This document shows positions 50,929 through 59,664 of a stretch of DNA of 64,000 nt, in pieces. This stretch comes from Methanoculleus marisnigri JR1 (lineage in GTDB: Archaea; Halobacteriota; Methanomicrobia; Methanomicrobiales; Methanoculleaceae), in contig NC_009051.1 of the NCBI RefSeq assembly GCF_000015825.1, positions 1,048,695 to 1,112,694 of the forward strand, in the 5' to 3' direction. The notes under the pieces are model-generated. The model was not told where the DNA came from and did no database searches. It saw only the letters and a list, made by a program, of their open reading frames with translations. Positions within the stretch are counted from its first letter, which is position 1. Every line of letters starts with the position of its first letter. Position numbers and translations under genes: made by a program.

Positions 50929-52116
50929 ATGTTGCCTGTAGGAAGTCCCGCAACGGGAGACGACTTCATCGACCGCGAGCGCGAGACCGCGTTCATCCTG
51001 GACACGATCGAGAAAGACCACGTCATGCTCGTCGCCCCCCGGCGGTTCGGCAAGACCTCGATCATGCGAAAGATCGAAAGAGACCTCGCGAGCAGACACA
51101 AGCCGTGCGTCTTCCTCGAGGTCGAGAGCGTCAACTCGCCGGGAGAGTTCATCACCGATCTCGTTACGGCGCTCGTCGAGTGCGGGGGAGCAAACCACAA
51201 GACCCGGATCTTCTCGGCGCTCGAGAAGGCGTTCGCCCGGCTGCAGGAGAGCGTCGACGAGATTGAGACCCCGGTCTTCAGGGCAAAACTCCGCAGCCGT
51301 CTCCGGGCGGAGTTCTCGGACGACTGGCTCGAGAAGGCGAGGAAACTGGATACGATCTTTGCAGAGATCGACCGCCCGGTCTGCATCATCCTCGACGAGT
51401 TCCCGGTTGCGATACAGAACATGGAGGCCGACGACGCGAGAACGTTCCTGCACTGGTTCCGGCGGCTGCGCCAGGTTTCGGCAGGGGTGAGGTTCATCGT
51501 CGGGGGCTCGGTCAGCATCGACCACGTCGTCTACGGCGTCGGCGGAACCCCGGTCATCAACGACTTCCGGAGGATCGGCATCGGCGGGTTCGAGGAGGAC
51601 GTCGCCCTGTCCGTCGTCGAACGTGTTTTTCAGGATGAAGGGTGGGAGTATTCCCCGGAGACCGGGCGGGCCGTCCTCGATTGCGTGGGCGACCCCTGCA
51701 TCCCCTACTTCCTCATGATCGTCCTCTCCGGCCTGAAGGAGGAGATCGAGATCTCCGGCGGCGCTCCCTCCCCGGCGCTGGTCGATCGGGTTTACAACAA
51801 ACGAATCCTCGGCAGCGAGGGGCGCCACTACTTCGAGCACTACTCGCGCCGTCTCCGGATCACCTACTCCGATCAGGAAGCAAAAGCCGCACGCGCCATC
51901 TTGAGCCGGGTGAGCGCCGCAGAATCCCTGCCCGCGGCCATCGCCTACGATATCTTCAGGCGGAGCACCGCATCGGAGAGCGAAGATGCGTTTTTGGCGC
52001 TGCTGGCGCAGTTGAACCACGATTTTTACGTCGCCATGGATACCCCCGGCGAGCTGCGGTTCTACTCGAAGATGCTCCGGGACTGGTGGAGGATCTACCA
52101 TGCCGGCACCGGGTAA
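50929..52116 (+). CDS. Archaeal ATPase (P-loop, ATPase_2/MNS type), first of a two-ATPase operon
   Basis: 395 aa: GDDFIDRERETAFILDTIEKDHVMLVAPRRFGKTSIMRKI has a Walker A ending in Lys42. CIILDEFPVAIQNM is Walker B with Asp156-Glu157. FIVGGSVSIDHVV is sensor-1-like and RIGIGGFEEDVA is a family block. The C-terminal region (about 290-395) is a winged-helix/PD-(D/E)XK-like position, but I see no clear nuclease motif. It resembles the archaeal ATPase family. The next gene starts inside its end. Confidence 0.82.
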   Translation: MLPVGSPATGDDFIDRERETAFILDTIEKDHVMLVAPRRFGKTSIMRKIERDLASRHKPCVFLEVESVNSPGEFITDLVTALVECGGANHKTRIFSALEKAFARLQESVDEIETPVFRAKLRSRLRAEFSDDWLEKARKLDTIFAEIDRPVCIILDEFPVAIQNMEADDARTFLHWFRRLRQVSAGVRFIVGGSVSIDHVVYGVGGTPVINDFRRIGIGGFEEDVALSVVERVFQDEGWEYSPETGRAVLDCVGDPCIPYFLMIVLSGLKEEIEISGGAPSPALVDRVYNKRILGSEGRHYFEHYSRRLRITYSDQEAKAARAILSRVSAAESLPAAIAYDIFRRSTASESEDAFLALLAQLNHDFYVAMDTPGELRFYSKMLRDWWRIYHAGTG

Positions 52117-53671
52117 CGCAGCCGTCTACCGCTACTTCCCCGGGGCGCTGGATAACGAGACGCTCCAATACCTCCTCGTCGGCCGGGAGAACCTCCTCGG
52201 GGAGATGCTGGAAGACCTGGACCGGGCGTCCCGGAGCGGAACGCCGCGGTTCTTCCTCCTGGTCGGCTCCCGCGGCGCCGGCAAATCCCACCTGCTGAGC
52301 CTGCTCTACCACCGGGTCCGCGACGAGCTCCCCGGGCGAATCATCCCCGTGAAGCTCGCGGAGGAGGAGTACTCGATATTCAGGGCGTCCGACTTCTTCC
52401 TCCGGGTGCTCGAGGAGATGGGGATCGAGACTTCAACGATCACCGCGCTCGACGACGACCCCCTGGTCCGGGACGCCGCGGTCGATACCCTCGCTGAAGC
52501 GGCCGCTGGAAGACAGATCGCGGTGTTCGTCGATAACGTGCACGAACTCTTCAACCAGATGGATAAGGGCGAGATCCGGGCGCTGCGGTCGGTATTCCAG
52601 CGGACGGATCTCTTCTCGATGGTCGCGTCGGCACCGTCGCTCTTCCCCGGGGTTGCGGACCACGACGAGCCGTTCTACAACTTCTTCCGGGTCTTTCACC
52701 TCCGGGGACTCGAAATTGCCGAAGCGAAGGAACTCATGAAGAGGGTCGCACGGCTGGACGGCAACACCGCGTTCGTCGAGAACTTCCCCGATTACGAGCC
52801 CGGCATCGAGGGGCTGCTGCACCTCGCCGGCGGCAGCCCGCGGCTGGCCGTCCAGGCGTATGAGGCCGTCTCTCGATGCGGAACCGGGTGTATGGCGGCG
52901 GTCTTCTTCAGGATGACGGACGAGCAGACGCCCTACTACCGGGAGGTGTTCGGGAGGCTTCCCGGGCAGCGGAGGCTCATCTTCGATACCGTCCTCAGCG
53001 CGGATACCCCCCTTACGCCGAAGGATATCGCGGAGCGTGCCCGGCTGAACCCGGCGACGGTGACCGCGCAGCTCCGGAGGCTGGAGGCGGACGGCTACGT
53101 CGTCTCCCGCCCGATGAGGAAGAGGACGTCGTACGAGGTCCGGGATCGCCTCTTCTGGTTCTGGCGGGCGATGCGCAGACCGGCCGGCCGGGACCGCGTG
53201 GGTGCTCTCATCGAGTTCCTGGAGGCCTGGCACGGGCGGGAGCCGTCGTATGCCGCCGTGACGCGGGCGCAAATGGCGCGGCTTTCGCTCGATCGCGCAC
53301 GGGAGGAACTCCTGAGCGGAAACGAGGCGAACGGCCTCTCCCTGATAGATGAGGCATACGGGCACGCGGAAGACCTGGACCCGGGCACGGTGCGGCGGAT
53401 CACGGCGGGTTTCCTGAAAGGGATTATCAGTGAGGGGCGGGTCGGCGTGATCAAAAGCGCCGTTCGCGGGATCGTCGCGTTCGGGGGCGCCGGGTTCGAG
53501 CGGTTCCTAAAACCGGTCGCGGACGCCGTGGCAATCGTCGAAGCGAACGACACGCGGCTGTATTACTTAAAGTTGCAGCCGGAAGAGAGAGCGGTCGTCG
53601 CCGGGATCGTCCGGGGGATCACGAAGTCGGAGGAGCTGGTGCCGGGGCTCCAGGCCCGGTTGTCGGCGTGA
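52100..53671 (+). CDS. AAA/STAND-like ATPase with winged-helix and helical C-terminal domains
   Basis: 523 aa. RFFLLVGSRGAGKSHLLSLL (Walker A 56-63), IAVFVDNVHELFNQM (Walker B Asp145), SMVASAPSLFPGV (sensor), then GGSPRLAVQAYEA. A winged helix follows (about 312-350, LTPKDIAERARLNPATVTAQLRRLEADGYV), and the C-terminal 150 residues form helical repeat-like segments that may be a sensor. Overlaps the upstream ATPase by 17 bases, so the two are made together. Not matched to a named system. Confidence 0.75.
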   Translation: MPAPGNAAVYRYFPGALDNETLQYLLVGRENLLGEMLEDLDRASRSGTPRFFLLVGSRGAGKSHLLSLLYHRVRDELPGRIIPVKLAEEEYSIFRASDFFLRVLEEMGIETSTITALDDDPLVRDAAVDTLAEAAAGRQIAVFVDNVHELFNQMDKGEIRALRSVFQRTDLFSMVASAPSLFPGVADHDEPFYNFFRVFHLRGLEIAEAKELMKRVARLDGNTAFVENFPDYEPGIEGLLHLAGGSPRLAVQAYEAVSRCGTGCMAAVFFRMTDEQTPYYREVFGRLPGQRRLIFDTVLSADTPLTPKDIAERARLNPATVTAQLRRLEADGYVVSRPMRKRTSYEVRDRLFWFWRAMRRPAGRDRVGALIEFLEAWHGREPSYAAVTRAQMARLSLDRAREELLSGNEANGLSLIDEAYGHAEDLDPGTVRRITAGFLKGIISEGRVGVIKSAVRGIVAFGGAGFERFLKPVADAVAIVEANDTRLYYLKLQPEERAVVAGIVRGITKSEELVPGLQARLSA

Positions 53672-53885
53672 GGGCGTTTGGGGGCGGGCAGGGTGACGGT
53701 GTCGAGGCAGATCCTTCAAAGCAGGTATCCGGCGGGAGAAGCACTTCACGAAGATACGGAAGTGGCTGCCCGCGCCCCCGGCTGCGGCCGGATCCGTATG
53801 GCTCGTGCACCCGGAATTGCTATCCGGTTCTACCTGTTCGAATCGCGCAGAACCGGTTAAATCATTCCCGGATCAACAGTACTGC

Positions 53886-54473
53886 ATGGATCTCTTCGAC
53901 TCGGTCTACCACGGCACGCCCCCCTGGGAGATCGGCCGGCCCCAGAAGGCGTTCGTCGAGCTTGCCCGGGCGGGAGAGGTTACCGGCTCCGTCCTGGACG
54001 TGGGGTGCGGAACGGGGGACCATGTCCTCTTTTTTGCGGAGGAAGGGCATGAGGTGCTCGGGATCGACACCGCCGCTCTTGCGATCCGCAAAGCCGAAGA
54101 GAAGGCTGCCGGAAGAGGGCTGCAGGCGCAGTTTCTCGTCCGGGACGCACTGGACCTCTCCGGGCTTGAGCGGACGTTCGACACCGTCATCGACTCCGGG
54201 TTTTTTCATACCCTCTCCGACGAAGACCGGCCGGTCTTCGTGGATAACCTCGCGGCCGTTCTCGCGCCCGGCGGGAGGTACTTCATGCTCTGCTTTGGCG
54301 ACCAGAATCCCGGCGAATACCCTCTGCCGAGAAGGATCGCGGAGGGAGAGATACGGGATGCCTTCCGGGACGGGTGGCGGATCAACTACATCCGCCCGGC
54401 GATCTTCGAGAACAGCATCCAGCCCGAAGGACACCATGCCTGGCTCGCGTCGATGACCCGGTCCGGGGAATGA
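53886..54473 (+). CDS. Class I SAM-dependent methyltransferase
   Basis: 195 aa. YHGTPPWEIGRPQKAFVELA at the N-terminus, SAM motif I SVLDVGCGTGDHVLF, motif II-like VLGIDTAALAIRKA, then FDTVIDSGFFHTLSDEDR. The PPWEIGRPQ start and HTLSDEDR loop resemble thiopurine-type/tellurite-resistance-like methyltransferases. Substrate unknown. GGTTAAATC about 27 bases upstream implies a leaderless mRNA from ATG 53886. Confidence 0.88.
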   Translation: MDLFDSVYHGTPPWEIGRPQKAFVELARAGEVTGSVLDVGCGTGDHVLFFAEEGHEVLGIDTAALAIRKAEEKAAGRGLQAQFLVRDALDLSGLERTFDTVIDSGFFHTLSDEDRPVFVDNLAAVLAPGGRYFMLCFGDQNPGEYPLPRRIAEGEIRDAFRDGWRINYIRPAIFENSIQPEGHHAWLASMTRSGE

Positions 54474-54533
54474 CGTGAGCGGCTGCCCCGGAACGATTAT
54501 CCCGCAGGAAGCGCTATCTCTCTCGCGAGGATC

Positions 54534-55013
54534 ATGGAGGATATTCCGCTCCGGAGGTTCCTTCCTGGGGACATCGAGGACGTGAGCAGGCTCGTCGTCG
54601 AGACGATAGAAGTTTCGTATGCAAAAAGCTACCCGCGGGAAGCGATAGATTACTTCCTCGAGTACCATACCGTGGAGCAGATCCTTCTGGATGCAACCCG
54701 GGGCTGCACCTTTGTCCTCGCACCCGGCGGCCGGATCGCCGGCACCGGAACCCTGCTCGGCACGACGATCAAACGGGTCTTCGTGCACCCTTCCCGCCAG
54801 CGCAGGGGATACGGCGCCCTCCTGATGCATGCCCTGGAGAGCGAGGCGATCCGCCGCGGCATCGGGAGAGTCGATCTCTCCGCTTCGCTGCCGTCGAAAC
54901 GGTTCTATGACCTGCTCGGGTACGCGACGGAATGCGAGGATTACATCCCCGTCAGAAACGGGAAAAGGCTGGACTACTACACGATGGTCAAGGCCCTGGG
55001 AGAAGGCCGGTAG
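54534..55013 (+). CDS. GNAT family N-acetyltransferase
   Basis: 159 aa. IPLRRFLPGDIEDVSRLVVETI opens the fold. The acetyl-CoA site is KRVFVHPSRQRRGYGALLMHALESEA (R/Q-x-x-G-x-G/A), followed by LSASLPSKRFYDLLGY. Substrate unknown. ATG at 54534. It lies after the methyltransferase in the same direction. Ends in TAG. Confidence 0.9.
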   Translation: MEDIPLRRFLPGDIEDVSRLVVETIEVSYAKSYPREAIDYFLEYHTVEQILLDATRGCTFVLAPGGRIAGTGTLLGTTIKRVFVHPSRQRRGYGALLMHALESEAIRRGIGRVDLSASLPSKRFYDLLGYATECEDYIPVRNGKRLDYYTMVKALGEGR

Positions 55014-55029
55014 GCCGCGTGTTCCGGGG

Positions 55030-55332
55030 CTATTGGCCGCCTTCCGATTGCGTATTGTTCGTCGTATCCCGGGTGAGATACCTGTCGATATGCCGGAAGA
55101 ACTTCCAGTGCAGGAGCAGGTGGACGATTATCAGGGCGGCAAACACGAGACTCGAGTTGTCGTGCATGACAACCCACTGGCTGCGGGGGATGTCGAGGAA
55201 CAGTTCCCATCCGCTGCCCCGCCCGCCTCCGGAAGGCAGGACAAGATAGAGCACGAGTCCCGAAATGACCGAGGGAATGAACGTGATCAGGCATCCGATG
55301 TCGACGAGCGCGTTGATGGCGATCTGCTTCAT
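55030..55332 (-). CDS. DUF4405-like small membrane protein
   Basis: 100 aa from ATG 55332. Two or three hydrophobic segments (LVDIGCLITFIPSVISGLVLYLVLP and SSLVFAALIIVHLLLHWKFF) with histidines in WVVMHDNSSLVF and IVHLLLHWKF. The His-rich helix pattern fits the DUF4405/cytochrome-b-like helix pairs that may bind heme. GGTGA precedes the ATG and the palindromic TATA at 55350-55367 is one promoter distance away. ATG 55347 is an alternative start. Confidence 0.75.
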   Translation of the reverse strand: MKQIAINALVDIGCLITFIPSVISGLVLYLVLPSGGGRGSGWELFLDIPRSQWVVMHDNSSLVFAALIIVHLLLHWKFFRHIDRYLTRDTTNNTQSEGGQ

Positions 55333-55349
55333 GGTCACCCCTGTCATTT

Positions 55350-55367
55350 GCAGGATATATATCCTGC
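55350..55367. promoter_or_regulatory. 18-bp perfect palindrome centred on a TATA box
   Basis: GCAGGATATATATCCTGC is completely self-complementary. It lies between the divergent membrane-protein genes at 55332 (-) and 55441 (+), about 26 bases before the minus-strand ATG. A symmetric TATA box could fire in both directions, or a repressor dimer could cover it. Confidence 0.6.
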
Positions 55368-55440
55368 GCCCCCGGATCTGGTGGACTGATATGTCCGGAG
55401 GTCGATATCTTCAGGCTGCACCGCGTGTGCACGGGACGGC

Positions 55441-55827
55441 GTGATCAAAACGAGCTGGCAGGATTTTGCAATTACCGGCATCACGGTACTCTTCGCGGTC
55501 ATGCTCCTGCCGCAGCTCCGCGACGTGCTGTCGCGCGGCGCCGTGCTGAACTTATTCACGGCGCTCTTCACGAGCATCCTCGGTTACAGCATGGCGCTGG
55601 TCTTCGCCACCCTCGGGCTCTGGATCTCGATGGTCGGCCAGGGGCTCGTTGCGACCGTGTGGATGCTGCTCGCATGCTTTTCGCTGCGGAACGTGCGTAA
55701 CCGCATGTTCCCGCAAGAGTCGCTCGCATCCGTCGCCCTGGATTTCTTTACGGTCTGGGTGCAGGGCGTGGCCTTCACCGTTTCGGGCGGCGTGAAGGAG
55801 ATATTCTCGCGGATCAGCCGGGAATGA
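55441..55827 (+). CDS. Small polytopic membrane protein, hypothetical
   Basis: 128 aa from GTG 55441. Hydrophobic segments: FAITGITVLFAVMLLPQL, LFTALFTSILGYSMALVFATLGLWISMVGQGLVATVWMLLAC, then a basic patch (SLRNVRNRMFP) and a third weaker segment. Not recognised. Divergent from the DUF4405-like gene and possibly controlled by the same palindrome. Confidence 0.6.
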   Translation: MIKTSWQDFAITGITVLFAVMLLPQLRDVLSRGAVLNLFTALFTSILGYSMALVFATLGLWISMVGQGLVATVWMLLACFSLRNVRNRMFPQESLASVALDFFTVWVQGVAFTVSGGVKEIFSRISRE

Positions 55828-55911
55828 CCGGCTCCGGCCCGCATCCCTGCCGGTGAAGGTGGCTCCCGTCGTTTCCGGAAAGGATAACTCCTCGTACGGT
55901 GAGGGCGTAAT

Positions 55912-56226
55912 ATGGAGCGCACCACGTCCGGGGCAGGCCGGTGTACGGCAGGTTCGCCGGAAACGACGGTGAGAGCGGATCGAATGGCTCTCCTCGAGGA
56001 GATCGCCGCGTTCGTCCGTGAGCATAACGAGATCCTTGCCCGATACCATCGCTATTCGATGGACGACCTCAAGCGGATCGAGCAGGAGTGCTGGAGGCTG
56101 CACGACGAGGCGTGCAACAGGGGCGCCTGCGGGAGCGCCGTGGGACTCGTTGAACTTGAGTACCTCATCGGCCGGGCGAAGGAGATGAAGGCGAAAAGAA
56201 TGGAGGAGGAGCGGGGCCCGGGTTGA
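55912..56226 (+). CDS. Small helical hypothetical protein
   Basis: 104 aa from ATG 55912. The conserved-looking part starts at an internal ATG (55984): MALLEEIAAFVREHNEILARY, then HRYSMDDLKRIEQECWRLHDEACNRGACGSAVGLVELEYLIGRAKEMKAKRMEEE, mostly helical and charged, with a Cys pair (ECW, ACNRGAC). If translation starts there, the product is 80 aa. Unrecognised. Confidence 0.5.
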   Translation: MERTTSGAGRCTAGSPETTVRADRMALLEEIAAFVREHNEILARYHRYSMDDLKRIEQECWRLHDEACNRGACGSAVGLVELEYLIGRAKEMKAKRMEEERGPG

Positions 56227-56401
56227 CCTGACGGCTACGTCGAAAGTTACGAAACGGGATCTGCGCCTTCGATGCCGGGCGGTGAATATCCTGCCCGGCT
56301 CGTCCGTCTCTTCGACGCCGGGTATCTTCACACCCGCGGGGACGTAGAGGGTGGCGTCCGGGGCTCCCGCCCCTCTTGAAACAGTCCTGAAGATACCCGG
56401 A

Positions 56402-57001
56402 CTAACCGATCTTTAAGAGGATGGATACCAGGACGAAGAGGAGCAGGCCGTTGATCACGACGATCCCCGCAATGACCATCCCCGGGACGAGGCCCGGCAG
56501 CAGCATGCTGATGCCGAACGCGATCGCCACGACGTTCAAGACCGTCAGGGTGACCAGGAGCCGTTTGAGGATGGGCGGGAGAGGGGCCGGTTCGGCTGCA
56601 GCGTGCAGCATCGGGAGGAACCGCTTCGTGAGGAGAATCGCTCCCCCGGCGATGTTGAGGATCGCGAGGAGCACCCGGATCACGCCGGTCAGGATGCCCG
56701 GAACGATGCAGGAGAAGATCCCCATGGCGGCGAATGCGATCCCGATGACGATCAGCAGCCGTGAGCGTTTGTACTGGCCCATCGGGGTCTCCCCCAGGGC
56801 CAGCATCTGGACGGCCATGATGACGAGCAGCAGGCCGAGCTGGCCGTCCGGGGAGAACGGGAGCATCCCCAGGTTCACCGGGATGAGCAGCAGCCCAAGG
56901 AGCACCAGCAGCACGCCGACCGGGATGACCAGGGCAATCGAGAGGGGGAGGGATGCCTCTTTGAACAGGCCGGTGCCGCCGGTTGTCCGGGGATCGGTCA
57001 C
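56402..57001 (-). CDS. Polytopic membrane protein, paralogue of the upstream gene
   Basis: 199 aa from GTG 57001, with GGAGG 9 bases upstream. About six hydrophobic helices: LSIALVIPVGVLLVLLGLLLI, LGLLLVIMAVQMLALGETPMG, then LLIVIGIAFAAMGIFSCIVPGILTGVIRVLLAILNIAGGAILL. The LGETPMGQYKRS loop parallels GKTPFGDLRRS in the neighbour. Overlaps that gene by GTGA. Function unknown. Confidence 0.75.
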   Translation of the reverse strand: MTDPRTTGGTGLFKEASLPLSIALVIPVGVLLVLLGLLLIPVNLGMLPFSPDGQLGLLLVIMAVQMLALGETPMGQYKRSRLLIVIGIAFAAMGIFSCIVPGILTGVIRVLLAILNIAGGAILLTKRFLPMLHAAAEPAPLPPILKRLLVTLTVLNVVAIAFGISMLLPGLVPGMVIAGIVVINGLLLFVLVSILLKIG

Positions 57002-57630
57002 GCCGATCCCTCCTGCGGATACAACCGGCCGACCTTCTGGATGCACCAGGCAAGGTAGAAGAAGCCGATGCCGTAGATGATGAGGAGGACCGCGGTCTGT
57101 GGGTCGGTGGTGATGCCGGGAAGGAGCGTGACGAGGCCGAGGATTATCGACATCACGTACACGATGATGCAGGCGATCGTCAGGTGCCGGAGTATTCCGG
57201 AGACTTTCAGCCACAGCCGGGCTTTATCTTCGGAGAGGAACAACTGCGCGAGAAGAGCGATCCCCCCCGCAAAGAGGAGTGTGCCGACGAGGATGCGAAC
57301 CGGCCCGGCCAGCAGTCCGGGAACGAAGCAGGCGGCCATCCCGACGACCGCCGTGCAGACCCCGAGAAGGATGACCGCCCACGAACGCCGGAGATCGCCG
57401 AACGGGGTCTTTCCCATCGTGATTACCTGGAACGAGACGATCACGAGAAAAAGCCCGTAGGTGCTGTCCGGGGCATACGGCAGTTCGCCCGCATGAATCC
57501 TGAAGAGCAGCAGGCCGAAGAGGGACATAAATACCCCGAAGACGAGCAGGATGACGACCTCGAGGGAGAGATCGGATTCCGCTCTCGCGACTGGATTGCT
57601 CTCCTCTCCCGGCTGGCTGGAATGTCCCAT
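56998..57630 (-). CDS. Polytopic membrane protein, hypothetical
   Basis: 210 aa with about six hydrophobic helices: LEVVILLVFGVFMSLFGLLLF, YGLFLVIVSFQVITMGKTPFG, WAVILLGVCTAVVGMAACFVPGLLAGPVRILVGTLLFAGGIALL. The same topology and motif spacing as the downstream gene, so a tandem duplication. A proline- and glycine-containing helix in both (CFVPGLLAGPVR, CIVPGILTGVIR) is a shared signature. No family recognised. Confidence 0.75.
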   Translation of the reverse strand: MGHSSQPGEESNPVARAESDLSLEVVILLVFGVFMSLFGLLLFRIHAGELPYAPDSTYGLFLVIVSFQVITMGKTPFGDLRRSWAVILLGVCTAVVGMAACFVPGLLAGPVRILVGTLLFAGGIALLAQLFLSEDKARLWLKVSGILRHLTIACIIVYVMSIILGLVTLLPGITTDPQTAVLLIIYGIGFFYLAWCIQKVGRLYPQEGSA

Positions 57631-57949
57631 AATTGCATCTCCCCGGTTCTATACGGAGACCGACGGATAATTATCGCCGGTTGAGTGAATACCATGATCT
57701 AAATTTATAATTTATTTATACGTTTGTATTCCGTCCCCTGTTGGCTCTGCCGAACCATGAGCGGAACCCGTTCTCGATATATTTGCCGTATTACGGCGCT
57801 GATCCGGCAATGTAGTGGTGGGGCGCGAAAGTTGCCCCGGTTGGCATATTAGGGTTTAATATGATGGCTTTTCTAAATCCGGTGCAGGAGAAGTAATATT
57901 CAAAAGGTATATGCCTAATGGGATGGCATGAAACTGATTGGAGAACATT
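57631..57949. promoter_or_regulatory. AT-rich divergent control region
   Basis: No gene. Contains a TATA-dense segment (TAAATTTATAATTTATTTATACG, about 57698-57721; only partly quoted as a motif), a GGGGC...GCCCC stem around 57822-57838, GGTTTAATATG at about 57854-57864 and AAAGGTATATGCC at about 57904-57916. Likely promoters for both neighbours. Confidence 0.5.
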
Positions 57950-58744
57950 ATGTTCCGACCGCAGGACGATTTTACGTATCTGATGCCGGTCCACTTCGGG
58001 GGCGGCAAATTCGACCCGGAAACCCTGGTCACGCAGAAGGCGACCGCCCTCTCCCTCAGTTTCGAGACCGAGAGAGACCTCCTTGAGAACTACATTCCCG
58101 AGGGGTTCGAACTCCTGGCGCCCGAGGTGCAGGTTGCGTTCAACAAATTCACCGAGATCAACTGGCTGCACGGCGGCCAGTACAACCTGATCAACGTGGC
58201 GGCACCGGTCCGGTTCCACGGGAAGAAGGACGAGCTCGACGGCGCCTACACGCTGGTGGTCTGGGAGAACAAGACCGCACCCATCCTCGGGGGGCGGGAA
58301 CAGACCGGCATCCCGAAGATCTATGCGGATATCGAAGACCTGCACATCGTCCGGCCCCACTTTGCGACGACCGTCAGCTACGAGGGCAACACCTTCCTCA
58401 ACATGGACTTCGAGGCCACGGGATCGATCACCGGGCGGGATCTCGATGCCCTGAAGTCGCAGTTCCTCACCATGAACACCCTCGGGTGGCGGTACATCCC
58501 GAAAGTCGGCGCTCCGGGAGCGGAACTCTCCCAGTTCGTCCTCTACCCCCAGGGCATGGAGGTGGAGACGGCAGAGGTTGGAAAGGGCAGCCTGAAGTGG
58601 ACCGAACTGACCCCGATGCAGAGTCCGGCCCAGTACTACATCGTCAACAGCCTCGCGTCCCTGCCGATAAAACGGGTGACGCAGGCGGTACTGGTCGAGG
58701 GAAGAGCCATCCTTCGCGCGATGGGCGCGAGGGTGATCGAATAA
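57950..58744 (+). CDS. Acetoacetate decarboxylase family protein
   Basis: 264 aa from ATG 57950 (GGAG 6-10 bases upstream). [57 protein letters not shown] matches the ADC active-site region, where the Lys in G(I/F)PK forms the Schiff base. Could decarboxylate acetoacetate or, as for many relatives, act as an aldolase-dehydratase on other keto acids. It sits 11 bases before an SDR gene in the same direction. Confidence 0.82.
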   Translation: MFRPQDDFTYLMPVHFGGGKFDPETLVTQKATALSLSFETERDLLENYIPEGFELLAPEVQVAFNKFTEINWLHGGQYNLINVAAPVRFHGKKDELDGAYTLVVWENKTAPILGGREQTGIPKIYADIEDLHIVRPHFATTVSYEGNTFLNMDFEATGSITGRDLDALKSQFLTMNTLGWRYIPKVGAPGAELSQFVLYPQGMEVETAEVGKGSLKWTELTPMQSPAQYYIVNSLASLPIKRVTQAVLVEGRAILRAMGARVIE

Positions 58745-58755
58745 AGGCAGGGATC

Positions 58756-59592
58756 ATGGTGGATTCGGATTACTATACGGGCAAGGTCTGCCTCGTCACC
58801 GGTGCGAACTCCGGGATCGGGTATGCGATCAGCGAAGAACTCTTAAAACGGGGAGCCGTCGTCTACATGGCCGGCCGCAGCCGGGAGAAGGTTGCCGCGG
58901 CCGTCGCCCGGCTCTCCGCCTACGGGGATCGGGCACGCCCGCTTGTTGTGGACGTCACGAAGCAGGAGCAGGTGCGGAAAGGTATCGAGGATACGGCGGC
59001 AGAGGCGGGCAGGCTGGATTTCCTCTTCAACAACGCAGGCGTCGGGGGGACCATCCCGTTCGAGGCGGCCACCCTTGAGGACTGGAAGGCGATCATCGAC
59101 ACCAACATCTGGAGCGTCGTCTACGGCGTCCATGCCGCCGTACCGATCATGCTCAAACAGGGGTTCGGGCACGTCGTGAACACCAGTTCGATAGCGGGCA
59201 TCGTTCCGCCCCCGTTCCAGGCGCTCTACTCCCTGACGAAGTACGGCGTCACCGGCCTTACCGAGAGCCTGAAGTACGAGTATGCGGATAAAGGGCTCTA
59301 CTTCTCGACGATCTGCCCGGCAAACATCGCGACCCCGATCTTCAACAAGGGGATCGACGGGCAGGCCCGCGGCGAACTGCGGATCCCCGACGACGCGTAT
59401 CCCGCCGATAAAGCGGCGGCGCTCATCCTTGACCGGGTCGCTGAACATAAGGGGATCATCGTCGTGCCCGAGGAACCCTACACCGACCTCTGGAAGGGGT
59501 ATGTCCTCGGCGCCCCGGAGGTGGAGGAGCGGTTGCAGCAGATGGCACGCGAGCGGCGGGAAGCGTTCGAGAAGGGCGGGACATACTTCTGA
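58756..59592 (+). CDS. Short-chain dehydrogenase/reductase (SDR)
   Basis: 278 aa: cofactor motif CLVTGANSGIGYAISEEL, FLFNNAGVGG (NNAG), catalytic NTSSIAG Ser and YSLTKYG (YxxxK). The YMAGRSREK loop suggests NADP. Paired with the ADC-like protein, suggesting reduction of the same ketone or keto acid. ATG at 58756; a T5 run follows the stop. Confidence 0.92.
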   Translation: MVDSDYYTGKVCLVTGANSGIGYAISEELLKRGAVVYMAGRSREKVAAAVARLSAYGDRARPLVVDVTKQEQVRKGIEDTAAEAGRLDFLFNNAGVGGTIPFEAATLEDWKAIIDTNIWSVVYGVHAAVPIMLKQGFGHVVNTSSIAGIVPPPFQALYSLTKYGVTGLTESLKYEYADKGLYFSTICPANIATPIFNKGIDGQARGELRIPDDAYPADKAAALILDRVAEHKGIIVVPEEPYTDLWKGYVLGAPEVEERLQQMARERREAFEKGGTYF

Positions 59593-59599
59593 TATTCTC

Positions 59600-59604
59600 T
59601 TTTT
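59600..59604 (+). terminator. Short T-run after the ADC-SDR pair
   Basis: GATATTCTCTTTTTGCCCC follows the SDR stop, with T5 at 59600-59604. It resembles the other stemless T-tract terminators in the window. ACTTTTAAGTG at about 59619-59629 then begins the next promoter. Confidence 0.45.
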
Positions 59605-59664
59605 GCCCCGGATTCGGGTACTTTTAAGTGCTGCCGCCCGATCCATCACCCTTGAGGTGGGATC

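Noticed and set aside
55344-55577. 77-aa minus-strand ORF opposite the membrane gene at 55441
   Set aside because: Overlaps the promoter palindrome and the better supported plus-strand gene; no recognisable features.
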